NCBI GenBank assembly: GCA_964449295.1
Contig: CAYUZN010000063.1
Coordinates: 1-11,077, forward strand
DNA from: CANJJB01 sp964449295
GTDB taxonomy: Bacteria; Chlamydiota; Chlamydiia; Chlamydiales; Rhabdochlamydiaceae
DNA length: 11,077 nucleotides
Direction of reading: 5' to 3'
The position numbers were made by a program, and so were the translations under genes. Every line of letters starts with the position of its first letter. The stretch's first letter is position 1. This document shows positions 1-7,456 of this stretch, one piece after another. Below the pieces are notes generated by a model. That model searched no databases and was not told the DNA's origin. It was given only the letters and a program-made list of their open reading frames with translations.

Positions 1-984
1 TTGAGCGACAAAAAGAGCTGCCACACACTCATAAAGAGCAGAGCCTGCCATATTCACAGATGTTCCTAAAGGGACAACAAAGCTACAGATTCTATTGGAG
101 ACTCCAGCTCTTTTTTCAACACAATCAATTGTCACAGGAAGAGCTGCTACAGAAGAACTTGTTGAAAAAGCCGTAAAAAGAGCAGGTGCCATAGCTCTAA
201 TGTGCCTAATAGGACTAATTCCCATGCTCCATAGAAGAAGGGGTAAAATAACAAACATAAATACGGCAAGGCCACAAATAACGGTGATAAAGAAAAAGAC
301 AAGTCCTTGCATAGACTCAACACCTTGAGAGGCGATCACTTTGGCAACTAGACAAAAAACCCCAAAAGGCATGAGTTTCATGATAAAATGAGTCATTTTC
401 ATGAGGGCATAAAAAAGCCCTTTCCAAAAAGCTTGTAAAACATGCGTAGCTTCACTCTCGATACGCGTGAGTGCAAATCCAAAGAGTAAGCTAAAGAAAA
501 TAATCCCTAACATATTACCTGTGGCAGCTGCCTCAAAAATATTAAGAGGAATCAGCTTTAATAAAATCTGACCAATAGCTTCACCATGACTTTGAGGCGC
601 TGCGGCTAGAAATGATTCCATATGAGAGGAAGTAGCAGATGCGGCTTGATGATTATAGTGATTGCCAGGCTCAAAAAGATTAACAAACAAAAGACCTGTG
701 AGAACAGCTAGAAGAATTGTTAAGATATAAAAGAAGAAGGTTTTTCCACCCAATCTCTTAAATGACTTCTCTTTGCCCATTTGCCCAAGTCCATGAATAA
801 TAGACGAGGCAATCAAGGGAACGACCAGAAGCGTTAAAGCATTGAGAAATAGTTGCCCTAAGAACTCAAATAAGCGGTAGTAAGTTGTGCCGAAAATTGT
901 CTTATCTGTTCCTGTGATTGTTCCTACAATCATAGCCAGAACAAGAGCTAGTAGAACTTGCCAGATGAGGGATATTTTTTTCAT
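1..984 (-). CDS. Dicarboxylate/amino-acid:cation symporter (DAACS/EAAT-like), 3' end cut by window edge
   Basis: This is an inner-membrane secondary transporter of the glutamate/aspartate (DAACS, GltP/EAAT) family, expected to import anionic or neutral amino acids with Na+ or H+. I read 328 codons with no stop, from an ATG at 984 to the window edge; the C-terminal part lies outside. The N-terminus is a hydrophobic helix (residues 5-22). The family's serine-rich re-entrant loop is visible as AFSTSSSVAALPVT (about 272-285). It is followed by a helix resembling eukaryotic-type members: VVPLGTSVNMAGSALYE (303-319). The usual NMDGT cation-binding motif is NMAGS here (311-315), so the Asp is missing; some relatives with other substrates or coupling also lack it. 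There is no good Shine-Dalgarno sequence before the ATG. The gene starts 48 bases after the upstream gene's stop, with a stem-loop in between, so it could be partly co-transcribed. The family call is very secure; substrate and coupling ion are not. Confidence 0.95.
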   Translation of the reverse strand, partial: MKKISLIWQVLLALVLAMIVGTITGTDKTIFGTTYYRLFEFLGQLFLNALTLLVVPLIASSIIHGLGQMGKEKSFKRLGGKTFFFYILTILLAVLTGLLFVNLFEPGNHYNHQAASATSSHMESFLAAAPQSHGEAIGQILLKLIPLNIFEAAATGNMLGIIFFSLLFGFALTRIESEATHVLQAFWKGLFYALMKMTHFIMKLMPFGVFCLVAKVIASQGVESMQGLVFFFITVICGLAVFMFVILPLLLWSMGISPIRHIRAMAPALFTAFSTSSSVAALPVTIDCVEKRAGVSNRICSFVVPLGTSVNMAGSALYECVAALFVAQ

Positions 985-1001
985 ATGAGCTATGATAGCA
1001 C

Positions 1002-1035
1002 TAAGAGATTTTCTATTAAAAGAGAAAATCTCTTA
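1002..1035 (-). terminator. Perfect 13-bp stem-loop between the coiled-coil gene and the symporter
   Basis: TAAGAGATTTTCT (1002-1014) and AGAAAATCTCTTA (1023-1035) are exact inverted complements with an 8-base loop. The right arm contains the TAA stop of the upstream minus-strand gene. The position fits a transcription terminator or an mRNA 3'-end stabilising hairpin. The stem is AT-rich and the minus strand shows no clear T-run after it, so it may only weakly attenuate read-through into the symporter. Confidence 0.5.
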
Positions 1036-4000
1036 TTTCTTAGTCAGAATAGGGATCAAGACATGAGGAATTAGCCCATGCGTATAAGTTGTTTTCTTAC
1101 TTAAAAGAGACGTTAAGCTAGTGATGAGTGTACTTCCAAATAGATTAATAATAGAAGTGGCACCTCTCTGTATTTGCCGCTCTGAAATAATTTCAGTATT
1201 ATAAACGGTGATAGGCCTTAGGTCGTTAGTGTTGAACACTTTTAGAGTCTCTAGCTGTTTTAATGACTCTTGTTGTGCTCTCTCAAAATGATTCCGAGGA
1301 TCATTTATTTGCTTTATGCCTCTTTCTCGGTTGTCAATATGTGTGGTTAATAGAGTTATCTGGTCAGAGACAGTGTTTCTAAGGTCTTCAACAGATTGTT
1401 TCAATGCAGTCTTTTGTGCTGTGAGCTCTTTTATTAATTCGTTTAAAATTTGAGAGCTGTTATCTTCTGTAGCTCCTCTTCTTGGTGTCATAGGCACAGT
1501 TGGGTTTTGTGTTTTAGACGGTGAAGGGGGAACTTCAGTTGAAGTTTCAGCTGCAGGCACTGCTTGTGAAGCCGTTGCGCGACTTAGAGAGTTTTGCACT
1601 TTTATCAACCAAGCTTGTTGACGAAGTTCTGTATAAGTAGAACGAGCTTTTAGCCAGTCTAAAATCGCTTGTTCTTGTCCTACCGGGTCTGATAACAAAT
1701 TTGTGGCTTGCTTTAGAGTCTGAGCCTGTTTTTGCAAGTCGGCATAGGTTTTAGTTAAAGAAGCTGGGAACTGAAAGACGTTCTGTTCTTCTAATTTTTT
1801 TCGAATTTCTACAAAATTGAGATCTGCTAAAAGGGGCATCTCTGATGAAAGAATTTGATCACTTATAGCAATTAATGGATCTTTTATGTCTTTAAGAGCT
1901 TGTAATTGAGTTTGTTTAGTCACGATTTCTTGCATCTTTTCTAAGGCTTTTCCCAAGCTTCTTTGTATAGTAGAGAGCCTGGTATTATATGTTGTGAGTA
2001 TTTGTTTGTGGCGTGGCTCAATACGTGGATAAGAAGAAAGATCTATCAAGCTAGAATTAATATTTTCCACTCTTTTTATTAGATCAGCTAAAGACCCTTG
2101 AGAGGACCCATCTAATCTTAAATTTTCAATCTTATTTGATATTTCAGATAAGCTATCAATTGTTTGTTTTGTATGTGTGATAAGCCCATTGACTAAAGCT
2201 TGTTCCTGTTTTCCAAACAAATCAAGATCTCTTATAAATTGTCTTGTAGATAAGTCTGTAATTTTTCCAATAAGACCAGTCACTTCTTGGCTAACTTCTG
2301 CTTCTTCTGCTCTTTTTGGCTGAGTGCTATCAAATGCATAGATTTCATTAGCTTGCTGCATCAATTCTAAAAACAAGTGTTCAAGTTGATGATTGGAAGA
2401 TAATCTTTGAACAAAATTAGACGCAAAATCAGTGGCTGCTTCTATGCCTTTATTGTATAGATCATCTTTAAAGGAGGTGGATTTTAAGGCTTCTTCTAAC
2501 TCTTTTTGAGTATAAGCAATATTAGGTTTAAGTATTTCTAGTAATTTTTTAAGTAAAGATCGAAGATCGTCCCTATCTTGTACAGGAAGAGGTTTTAAGG
2601 CTGCATTTGTTGTTAAAGAAGGTCCTTCCAGAGAAGTTTTCAGATGTTTTAACTGTTTTAATAAAACGAGATTAACACCATGAGGATACCCATTTGAATG
2701 AGTGAAAGAATGAAATTGATTATCGCGAAATTCTACGAGTTTAGGAGCCAAAATCCAAGATAAAGGCCATCCTATGATAAAGCTGGCTACTTTAGCTGTT
2801 AAAGAGTTTCCTAAAGCAATATTTAATTCTTGGCGAATCAATCTCGCATAAAAACTTCGTGTAGAACGGCTCCTGTAAACAGAAGGGTCATCTAATTCTT
2901 TTGTAAGAGCGTCTGGGATGTCTTCTTCTCTATGTGTTTGACTAGATACACGTCTATAAGCTTGATCTAAAATGACTAAATAACGATTCAAATTAGAGAC
3001 AATGTCCTTAAAGAGTTGGTTATTAGACTCAGTCTCTTCAGAAGAAATATAGGTCTTAAAGAAATTATCGATATGGTGATTGCACAAGTTAGCAACAAGG
3101 CTAGGAATAATCTTACTTAGAAGATACCATAATACATGTGCGATAAAGCGTTTCAACACATTCTCGTTCTGTAAATAGGCTCTTAGAGTTTCTTTTAATC
3201 TTTGATTAGGCGTTGTGTTATTTCCCTCGTCTATCATAGAGGAACGAACAGAGCTCATATAAAAATAAGAGTTCTTCTTAGGTAGTAAGAGATCATGGGC
3301 AAGAGAAAAAACAAGAAAAAGAGACGTCTGCTCAATAAAACGGTTTTTTTCTCTTTCTATTTCATTTTTGATCTCTGCTACCGGAATACTTGGAGAAGGA
3401 GGAGTTTGCGGAACTATTTCTTCTATAGGCTGAAATTCTTCTTCCTCTTCTTCAACCTCTTGAAAAAGTCGTTGAAACAGCTCTGAAACATTAAATCCTT
3501 GTACACGAACTTCTACTGTTTCAAAGATTTTAGCAAACTCTTGAGCAGCTGCTTTTGTTGACAATTGTCCTAATTCAAGGCGAGTTAAAAGAGTATGTAC
3601 TTGCAGACGAACATTCTCAGGAATTTTGATTTTACTTTCTACCCAGCCTAGAAGAGTTTGTAATAGTAAGGAGATTTGTTTTTTAAAGATGACTTGTGCT
3701 TTTTGAGCAGCTTGAGTAACTAAGCTATTGGCATTTAGCTGATCTCGAAGATTTTGGCGTAGTGTGATTAAGTCTGCTAAACACTCTTTTCCGTTACCAT
3801 CTTCATCAAGATGAGAGAGGCTTGTTTCTAAATGTTGTAAGACTCCTAGATCTAAGTTTGTGTTTATAGTATTAGTTTCTAACCATTCTTTAACAGCTTG
3901 AAGATTCTCATAAGAAGGTTGTGCAATAGCATTAGATAAAAGTTTATCTAATTGCTGTTCGCGGCATTGTTCGGTACTTGAGGATTTTTGCCCAGTTTCC

Positions 4001-4476
4001 AAACGAGCCAGCCGTTGATGCAAATCTGATGCTATAGATGTAGGTAATAGGTTTAATAAGGATCTGGTCTGTTTCAATAAACTCATTCCCGCTATACGCG
4101 TAATATTGTTTTCTAATCTTGTGACCCTGGTCTCTGGAGTTTGAGAGAGATAACCAGAAAGATCTTGTCTCAATTTGATAAGGGATTCTAATAACAATGA
4201 AGGCTTATTTTCATAATAATAATAGTTATTACAAACAACCCGTTTCCAGTCTTTCAGAGGTTCTTTAAACCGACCCTCGTATTCAAAATCTTCAATAAAG
4301 TTAGTGATTAAACATATGTTTTCAAAAGAAAAATCTGAAATAGCTTGAGCAAGGAGATTATCCAACCACTGTTCATCAGAGAGCTGCCCTTGGTTAGTTG
4401 CAGCAACTAGACTATTTAAGCCTCCGTTTACAAGACTTGATCCTAAATTTGCAGCAACACCAGATAAGAAAGCCAT
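1033..4476 (-). CDS. Large coiled-coil protein of unknown function with N-terminal tandem duplication
   Basis: I do not recognise this 1147-residue protein. It is predominantly helical with long heptad-like stretches (about 640-960 and 1005-1080). Residues 37-163 and 176-305 look like two copies of one helical unit: both carry LL-x2-AI-x3-S-x-EN near the start, an LR-Q-[DN]-L segment in the middle, and end in [AT]-RLE-x-GQ. A run of glutamates (340-347) leads into a proline-rich linker (355-366); a second proline/serine/threonine linker lies at 973-999, and both contain PPSPS. Hydrophobic patches occur at 443-465 and 563-578, and near the C-terminus at 1107-1125. No N-terminal signal peptide with a charged head is evident. 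The ATG at 4476 follows AGGA at a rather long spacing of about 10 bases. It sits alone between the MITE-like gap and the symporter. Size, coiled coils and proline linkers resemble secreted effectors or structural proteins of intracellular bacteria, but that is inference only. Confidence 0.85.
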   Translation of the reverse strand: MAFLSGVAANLGSSLVNGGLNSLVAATNQGQLSDEQWLDNLLAQAISDFSFENICLITNFIEDFEYEGRFKEPLKDWKRVVCNNYYYYENKPSLLLESLIKLRQDLSGYLSQTPETRVTRLENNITRIAGMSLLKQTRSLLNLLPTSIASDLHQRLARLETGQKSSSTEQCREQQLDKLLSNAIAQPSYENLQAVKEWLETNTINTNLDLGVLQHLETSLSHLDEDGNGKECLADLITLRQNLRDQLNANSLVTQAAQKAQVIFKKQISLLLQTLLGWVESKIKIPENVRLQVHTLLTRLELGQLSTKAAAQEFAKIFETVEVRVQGFNVSELFQRLFQEVEEEEEEFQPIEEIVPQTPPSPSIPVAEIKNEIEREKNRFIEQTSLFLVFSLAHDLLLPKKNSYFYMSSVRSSMIDEGNNTTPNQRLKETLRAYLQNENVLKRFIAHVLWYLLSKIIPSLVANLCNHHIDNFFKTYISSEETESNNQLFKDIVSNLNRYLVILDQAYRRVSSQTHREEDIPDALTKELDDPSVYRSRSTRSFYARLIRQELNIALGNSLTAKVASFIIGWPLSWILAPKLVEFRDNQFHSFTHSNGYPHGVNLVLLKQLKHLKTSLEGPSLTTNAALKPLPVQDRDDLRSLLKKLLEILKPNIAYTQKELEEALKSTSFKDDLYNKGIEAATDFASNFVQRLSSNHQLEHLFLELMQQANEIYAFDSTQPKRAEEAEVSQEVTGLIGKITDLSTRQFIRDLDLFGKQEQALVNGLITHTKQTIDSLSEISNKIENLRLDGSSQGSLADLIKRVENINSSLIDLSSYPRIEPRHKQILTTYNTRLSTIQRSLGKALEKMQEIVTKQTQLQALKDIKDPLIAISDQILSSEMPLLADLNFVEIRKKLEEQNVFQFPASLTKTYADLQKQAQTLKQATNLLSDPVGQEQAILDWLKARSTYTELRQQAWLIKVQNSLSRATASQAVPAAETSTEVPPSPSKTQNPTVPMTPRRGATEDNSSQILNELIKELTAQKTALKQSVEDLRNTVSDQITLLTTHIDNRERGIKQINDPRNHFERAQQESLKQLETLKVFNTNDLRPITVYNTEIISERQIQRGATSIINLFGSTLITSLTSLLSKKTTYTHGLIPHVLIPILTKK

Positions 4477-4514
4477 AATAGGAGATCCTCGAATGTATTA
4501 TTGGCAGTGATTCT

Positions 4515-4541
4515 ACTATATTCTAGAGTTTTTATACACAA
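4515..4541 (-). promoter_or_regulatory. Candidate promoter of the coiled-coil gene
   Basis: On the minus strand TATAGT (4520-4515) matches the -10 consensus at five of six bases. A weak -35-like TTGTGT (4541-4536) lies 15 bases upstream, a short spacing. It is about 40 bases before the ATG at 4476. No better candidate was seen in this gap. Confidence 0.3.
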
Positions 4542-4612
4542 GTTAATTTAAAATTTCGTAAAGAAATTTATTGGATCGTAAGGAAGTGATTAATTTTATC
4601 CTGAAGCCAGAA

Positions 4613-4804
4613 GACCCCGTCCTTAAGGACTGACTATTACCCATAAATCGTGGTTTGGAGAATTTTTATAGAAAAATTGGTGGAGAATCTAGAGTGATAT
4701 ATCGGGCGTGGACGAAAAAAATTCATCTCGATAACTGAATTTTGACTATCAACTCATAGGAAGGAAACTTGTGGGTAATTGTCAGTCCTTAAGGCCTGGG
4801 GTTC
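4613..4804. mobile_element. MITE-like element: near-perfect inverted repeats around a non-coding core
   Basis: GGACTGACTATTACCCA (4627-4643) is repeated in inverted orientation at 4772-4788 (GGACTGACAATTACCCA on the minus strand), with one mismatch in 17. Both copies are bordered outward by TTAA (4623-4626 and 4789-4792). Similarity extends further outward through CCTTAAGG to a CCCC block, so each arm is about 30 bases. The interior (about 130 bases) has no coding frame I can support, only a small hairpin, AATTTTT/AAAAATT (4661-4678). TTAA could be a 4-bp target duplication with element ends at 4627 and 4788, or simply part of longer terminal repeats. A non-autonomous transposon remnant is the best reading; a long paired RNA structure is the alternative. 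Its right end touches the stop codon of the frameshifted coding remnant beside it. Confidence 0.65.
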
Positions 4805-5111
4805 ACTGATAGTGCTGAAAAATTTTAATAATAAAATTTTTAATTTTATGCATATAAGTGTCTAATTGAGAACGTGGCAAATCAAGTTTGACATTTATCC
4901 AAGATGAAAAGGGAACTTTACCAGCTGGAATAGCAAATCGGGGGATTAGTCTGAAGGGATCAATCCCTTTAAATGGTTTCCATATGTCATCTTTGTGAAG
5001 AATGCGTACCTGAACAGGGGCAGGAGGAAGCTCTCCTTGAAGAGAGACGTTATAAACAAGCTTATGATTTGCAAAACAATCATGAAAAGCTCTGAGTCCT
5101 TGATCTATATG
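4803..5111 (-). pseudogene. Frameshifted 3' continuation of the 270-residue membrane-protein gene
   Basis: This stretch is open for 102 codons on the minus strand (stop TGA at 4803-4805) and reads like normal protein, for example DQGLRAFHDCFANHK near its start and IWKPFKGIDPFRLIP in the middle. It has no ATG, GTG or TTG near its beginning, so it is unlikely to be a separate gene. Its in-frame upstream stop (5112-5114) and the stop of the preceding gene (5105-5107) leave only bases 5108-5111 in which the two frames can be joined. Position 5917 to 4803 is 1115 bases, one short of 372 codons, so a single lost base (or two gained) would explain it. No slippery heptamer is visible, which argues against programmed frameshifting. 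It could be a true disabling mutation or an assembly error. I do not recognise a domain. Confidence 0.75.
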
Positions 5112-5917
5112 CTATTGCCATTTTGCCAATCTCTATCCCAGATACTATTGTGAAACATAGTGCTAGAATAGTCGTATACCTGCTGAAATTTGCTTATAAG
5201 ATCTTCTTTGGAAAGACCATACGAGTTAATATGAAAAATAGCTTCGACTTTTTTGATAGGGACTGCAAAAAATTTTTCACTCAATTCAGAATAGATAGGA
5301 TCTATATTATGGGTATAATCGATTGTCTGAAATAAATAAGAGAAATTATGCTTAATTTCTATAGTCTTATATAGACAAGTTCTAAAAAAGGCTGCTCCAT
5401 GCATCAAGGCATTCACTAGAGGCTGTTTTGTAGATGTTAAATAAGCAAGATAAACATCTAAAATTGTACGGATGAAAAAAAGACCAGAAATGAGATTTTC
5501 TAATCTGGTTTTTGTCCAAGTTGCTGTGAATGCATCGAGTGATTCGTTAGCAATAAAGGTAAGCGTGTTCTTAGGGATTTTTGTGCTTTCTAAGAGATTT
5601 GTAAGATCAAGTTTAGGCACTACGATCTTTTGGATGGTTGTTACAAAAAGAGCTGCAACTCCCATCAGTAAAGCACTTTTGACAGCTAAATTAGTATAGA
5701 ACCTTTTTTTATTTAAAGGGTTTTCATGTTTTTGGAGCTCTTTTTGAATCTGCCATCCTACATACATAGTATCAATAACATACAAAGCAAAGAGAGCCTG
5801 TTTAGCGACTTGAGAGACTTGATGTCCCAAATCAGACAGTGGCTTTTCTTGTGCATAAGTCAGCCCACATCTTGCAAATGCATAAACGGTCTGTAGCTTA
5901 TCGATAATATGACTCAT
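5105..5917 (-). CDS. Membrane protein of unknown function, apparently truncated by frameshift
   Basis: A 270-residue product as read, with hydrophobic segments at about 41-57, 76-95 and 141-162 and a soluble, mostly helical C-terminal part. I recognise no family. The ATG (5915-5917) overlaps the TGA of the upstream J-domain gene in an ATGA, with AGGA five bases before the start inside that gene. The two are therefore almost certainly translationally coupled and likely act together at the same membrane. The frame ends at TAG (5105-5107), but a second open frame continues for about 100 codons directly after it, so the intact protein was probably about 371 residues (see the adjoining pseudogene entry). 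If the frameshift is real, the product lost its C-terminal quarter. Confidence 0.8.
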   Translation of the reverse strand: MSHIIDKLQTVYAFARCGLTYAQEKPLSDLGHQVSQVAKQALFALYVIDTMYVGWQIQKELQKHENPLNKKRFYTNLAVKSALLMGVAALFVTTIQKIVVPKLDLTNLLESTKIPKNTLTFIANESLDAFTATWTKTRLENLISGLFFIRTILDVYLAYLTSTKQPLVNALMHGAAFFRTCLYKTIEIKHNFSYLFQTIDYTHNIDPIYSELSEKFFAVPIKKVEAIFHINSYGLSKEDLISKFQQVYDYSSTMFHNSIWDRDWQNGNSI

Positions 5918-7401
5918 TCTTGTCCTATGGTATAGTCATCTTTAAGTTTATTTAGTATTGTGATTAAAACCTGAGAAAGTACTAGAGCTTCCGGATCGCC
6001 ACTATGTTTATCAGGATGAATATCGAGTAAATATTTTCTTCTTGTATTAGCAAAGTCTTGATAAGTAGAGTCTTGATTTAATCCTAACAACTCTTGTTCT
6101 GATTTGGGTGCTTTCCCATTTTGAGCAGACCATTTATTAACAGCAACATCATATTTGAATTCTTCGAAAAGATTGTTAGTTGGTCTGGTTTTTGAACTAG
6201 GATCAAGAGGTTCAATATTAACTGAAGCCCATGAAAATTTATCTGAAACAGGATTGCTTTTGCAAGAGTTGAAAAATTCCTTAGGAATCTTAAAAACCTG
6301 TTTGAAAATAAGCACTAAAATAGGGTCATTAAAAGTCAATTCTTCGGCTGTTTCAAAAATTCTTTTTAGAAGAGTAATTTTGAATTGTTGGTCTCTTAAT
6401 TTTCCTGCTAATACATTTAAAGAAGTTTTATCTCTCAATACAAGCGCTTTTTCTTCAGTTTTAGAGGAAGTTGATGTAGACTCTAATCTATCTGCAATTA
6501 TCTGCCCATTCAAGGGGTAAGAAAATATAATTTGACGATCAGGGGGGAGTAATTCGTTACATTTTTGGACAGTTTGGATAAGGTCCAATTCAGCATTAAA
6601 ATATAAGTGAAAGAGGGTGTCATAATTCTTACCAGAGAATTGAATTGGATCTTCAGTTCGTCTACTTTCATTATACTCTAGTTTATCTTTGTCAGAATAC
6701 GGAAGAAGTCCTCCATCTTTACCTGCAAGACCCAAACTTTTTCTTAAAGATAAAGCAAGGTGCATACCAATTCTTGTCTCTGAATCTGCAAAAATTTGAG
6801 GCGCATATTCAGGATGTTGAAAAGCTATGAGAATAAGAGTGCTGATAAGTACACCCAAAGCCGCCGATCCTCCATTTAGAACAGAGCTTCCAACCGACGC
6901 ATAGCATTTTCCCATGATAGGGCTAATTCTTGCAAAGTGTAGAGTATATAAAGTTGATTCTACAATCAGTTTTGTAAGATAAGTACCTATCACAGCACAG
7001 ACCAAATCTTGGAAGCAAGCACGAGCATACTTTTCTGTCTTTTCCCAAAATGGGTCAACATTTTCCTTGGTTGCGAATGTATACCGGATATATGAATAGA
7101 CCGTTAAAGAGGCGTTTAAGATAGTTCCTATACGGGAAAGAAAAAGAGTAACAAAAGCGATATAGGCTATCTTAACAGGAGTCAATAGAAAATATTTATT
7201 AGCTAAACATAAATAGCTTCTATTTTTTGGGCTAGAACAAGGATCTTTAGCTGCTTTTTTAAGAACATCAAGAGCTGAATTTCCCGTAGAAGAAACACGA
7301 TAGATTTGACGGTCAGAGGGCGATAAAACATGATCAAGCACCCATGGATGAAATAGACACCGTGCAGTCAATGATTGAATTGTACGAGTCATGCCAAACA
7401 T
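5914..7401 (-). CDS. Membrane protein with C-terminal J-domain (DnaJ-like)
   Basis: A 495-residue protein. The last 60 residues carry a J-domain: an LLGLNQDSTYQDF start (about 438-450), a basic second helix ANTRRKYLLDI, the diagnostic HPD tripeptide (462-464) in IHPDKHSGDPEA, and a third helix to the C-terminus. J-domains stimulate the ATPase of Hsp70/DnaK. No zinc-finger or glycine-rich DnaJ regions are present, so this is a specialised (type III-like) J-protein. The N-terminal half has hydrophobic segments at about 76-105, 130-150 and 171-193, indicating membrane anchoring; 230-435 is a soluble region I do not recognise. The start chosen is ATG 7401; MTR, three codons in, is an equally plausible start, and neither has a clear Shine-Dalgarno sequence. 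It lies 55 bases after the Fic gene and overlaps the next gene by 4 bases. A bacterial role at the inner membrane, or a secreted protein recruiting host Hsp70, are both possible; the sequence does not decide. Confidence 0.85.
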   Translation of the reverse strand: MFGMTRTIQSLTARCLFHPWVLDHVLSPSDRQIYRVSSTGNSALDVLKKAAKDPCSSPKNRSYLCLANKYFLLTPVKIAYIAFVTLFLSRIGTILNASLTVYSYIRYTFATKENVDPFWEKTEKYARACFQDLVCAVIGTYLTKLIVESTLYTLHFARISPIMGKCYASVGSSVLNGGSAALGVLISTLILIAFQHPEYAPQIFADSETRIGMHLALSLRKSLGLAGKDGGLLPYSDKDKLEYNESRRTEDPIQFSGKNYDTLFHLYFNAELDLIQTVQKCNELLPPDRQIIFSYPLNGQIIADRLESTSTSSKTEEKALVLRDKTSLNVLAGKLRDQQFKITLLKRIFETAEELTFNDPILVLIFKQVFKIPKEFFNSCKSNPVSDKFSWASVNIEPLDPSSKTRPTNNLFEEFKYDVAVNKWSAQNGKAPKSEQELLGLNQDSTYQDFANTRRKYLLDIHPDKHSGDPEALVLSQVLITILNKLKDDYTIGQE

Positions 7402-7456
7402 TGTACATGAATAACTGGTTTCTCAAAAAGTAAATAAATTTATTGATATAGCGGCT

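Noticed and set aside
3295..3486. 63-codon lysine/phenylalanine-rich plus-strand frame
   Set aside because: Its composition is the antisense of the Glu/Lys- and Pro-rich segment of the coiled-coil gene; it is a by-product of that gene.
4551..4569. AAATTTC-gtaaa-GAAATTT hairpin upstream of the coiled-coil gene
   Set aside because: The stem is only 7 bp and AT-rich, with no T-run, so it is not a convincing terminator or operator.
5101..5114. Programmed -1 ribosomal frameshifting to join the two frames
   Set aside because: No X-XXY-YYZ slippery heptamer exists in the four-base window where the frames can be joined, so mutation or sequence error is more likely.
6155..6520. 121-codon plus-strand open frame antisense to the J-domain gene
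   Set aside because: It lies wholly within a well-supported gene on the other strand, and has no ribosome binding site or recognisable protein features.
7433..7444. AATAAATTTATT perfect palindrome between the Fic and J-domain genes
   Set aside because: It is a short, pure A/T palindrome, expected by chance in such DNA, and not GC-stemmed enough to be a terminator.
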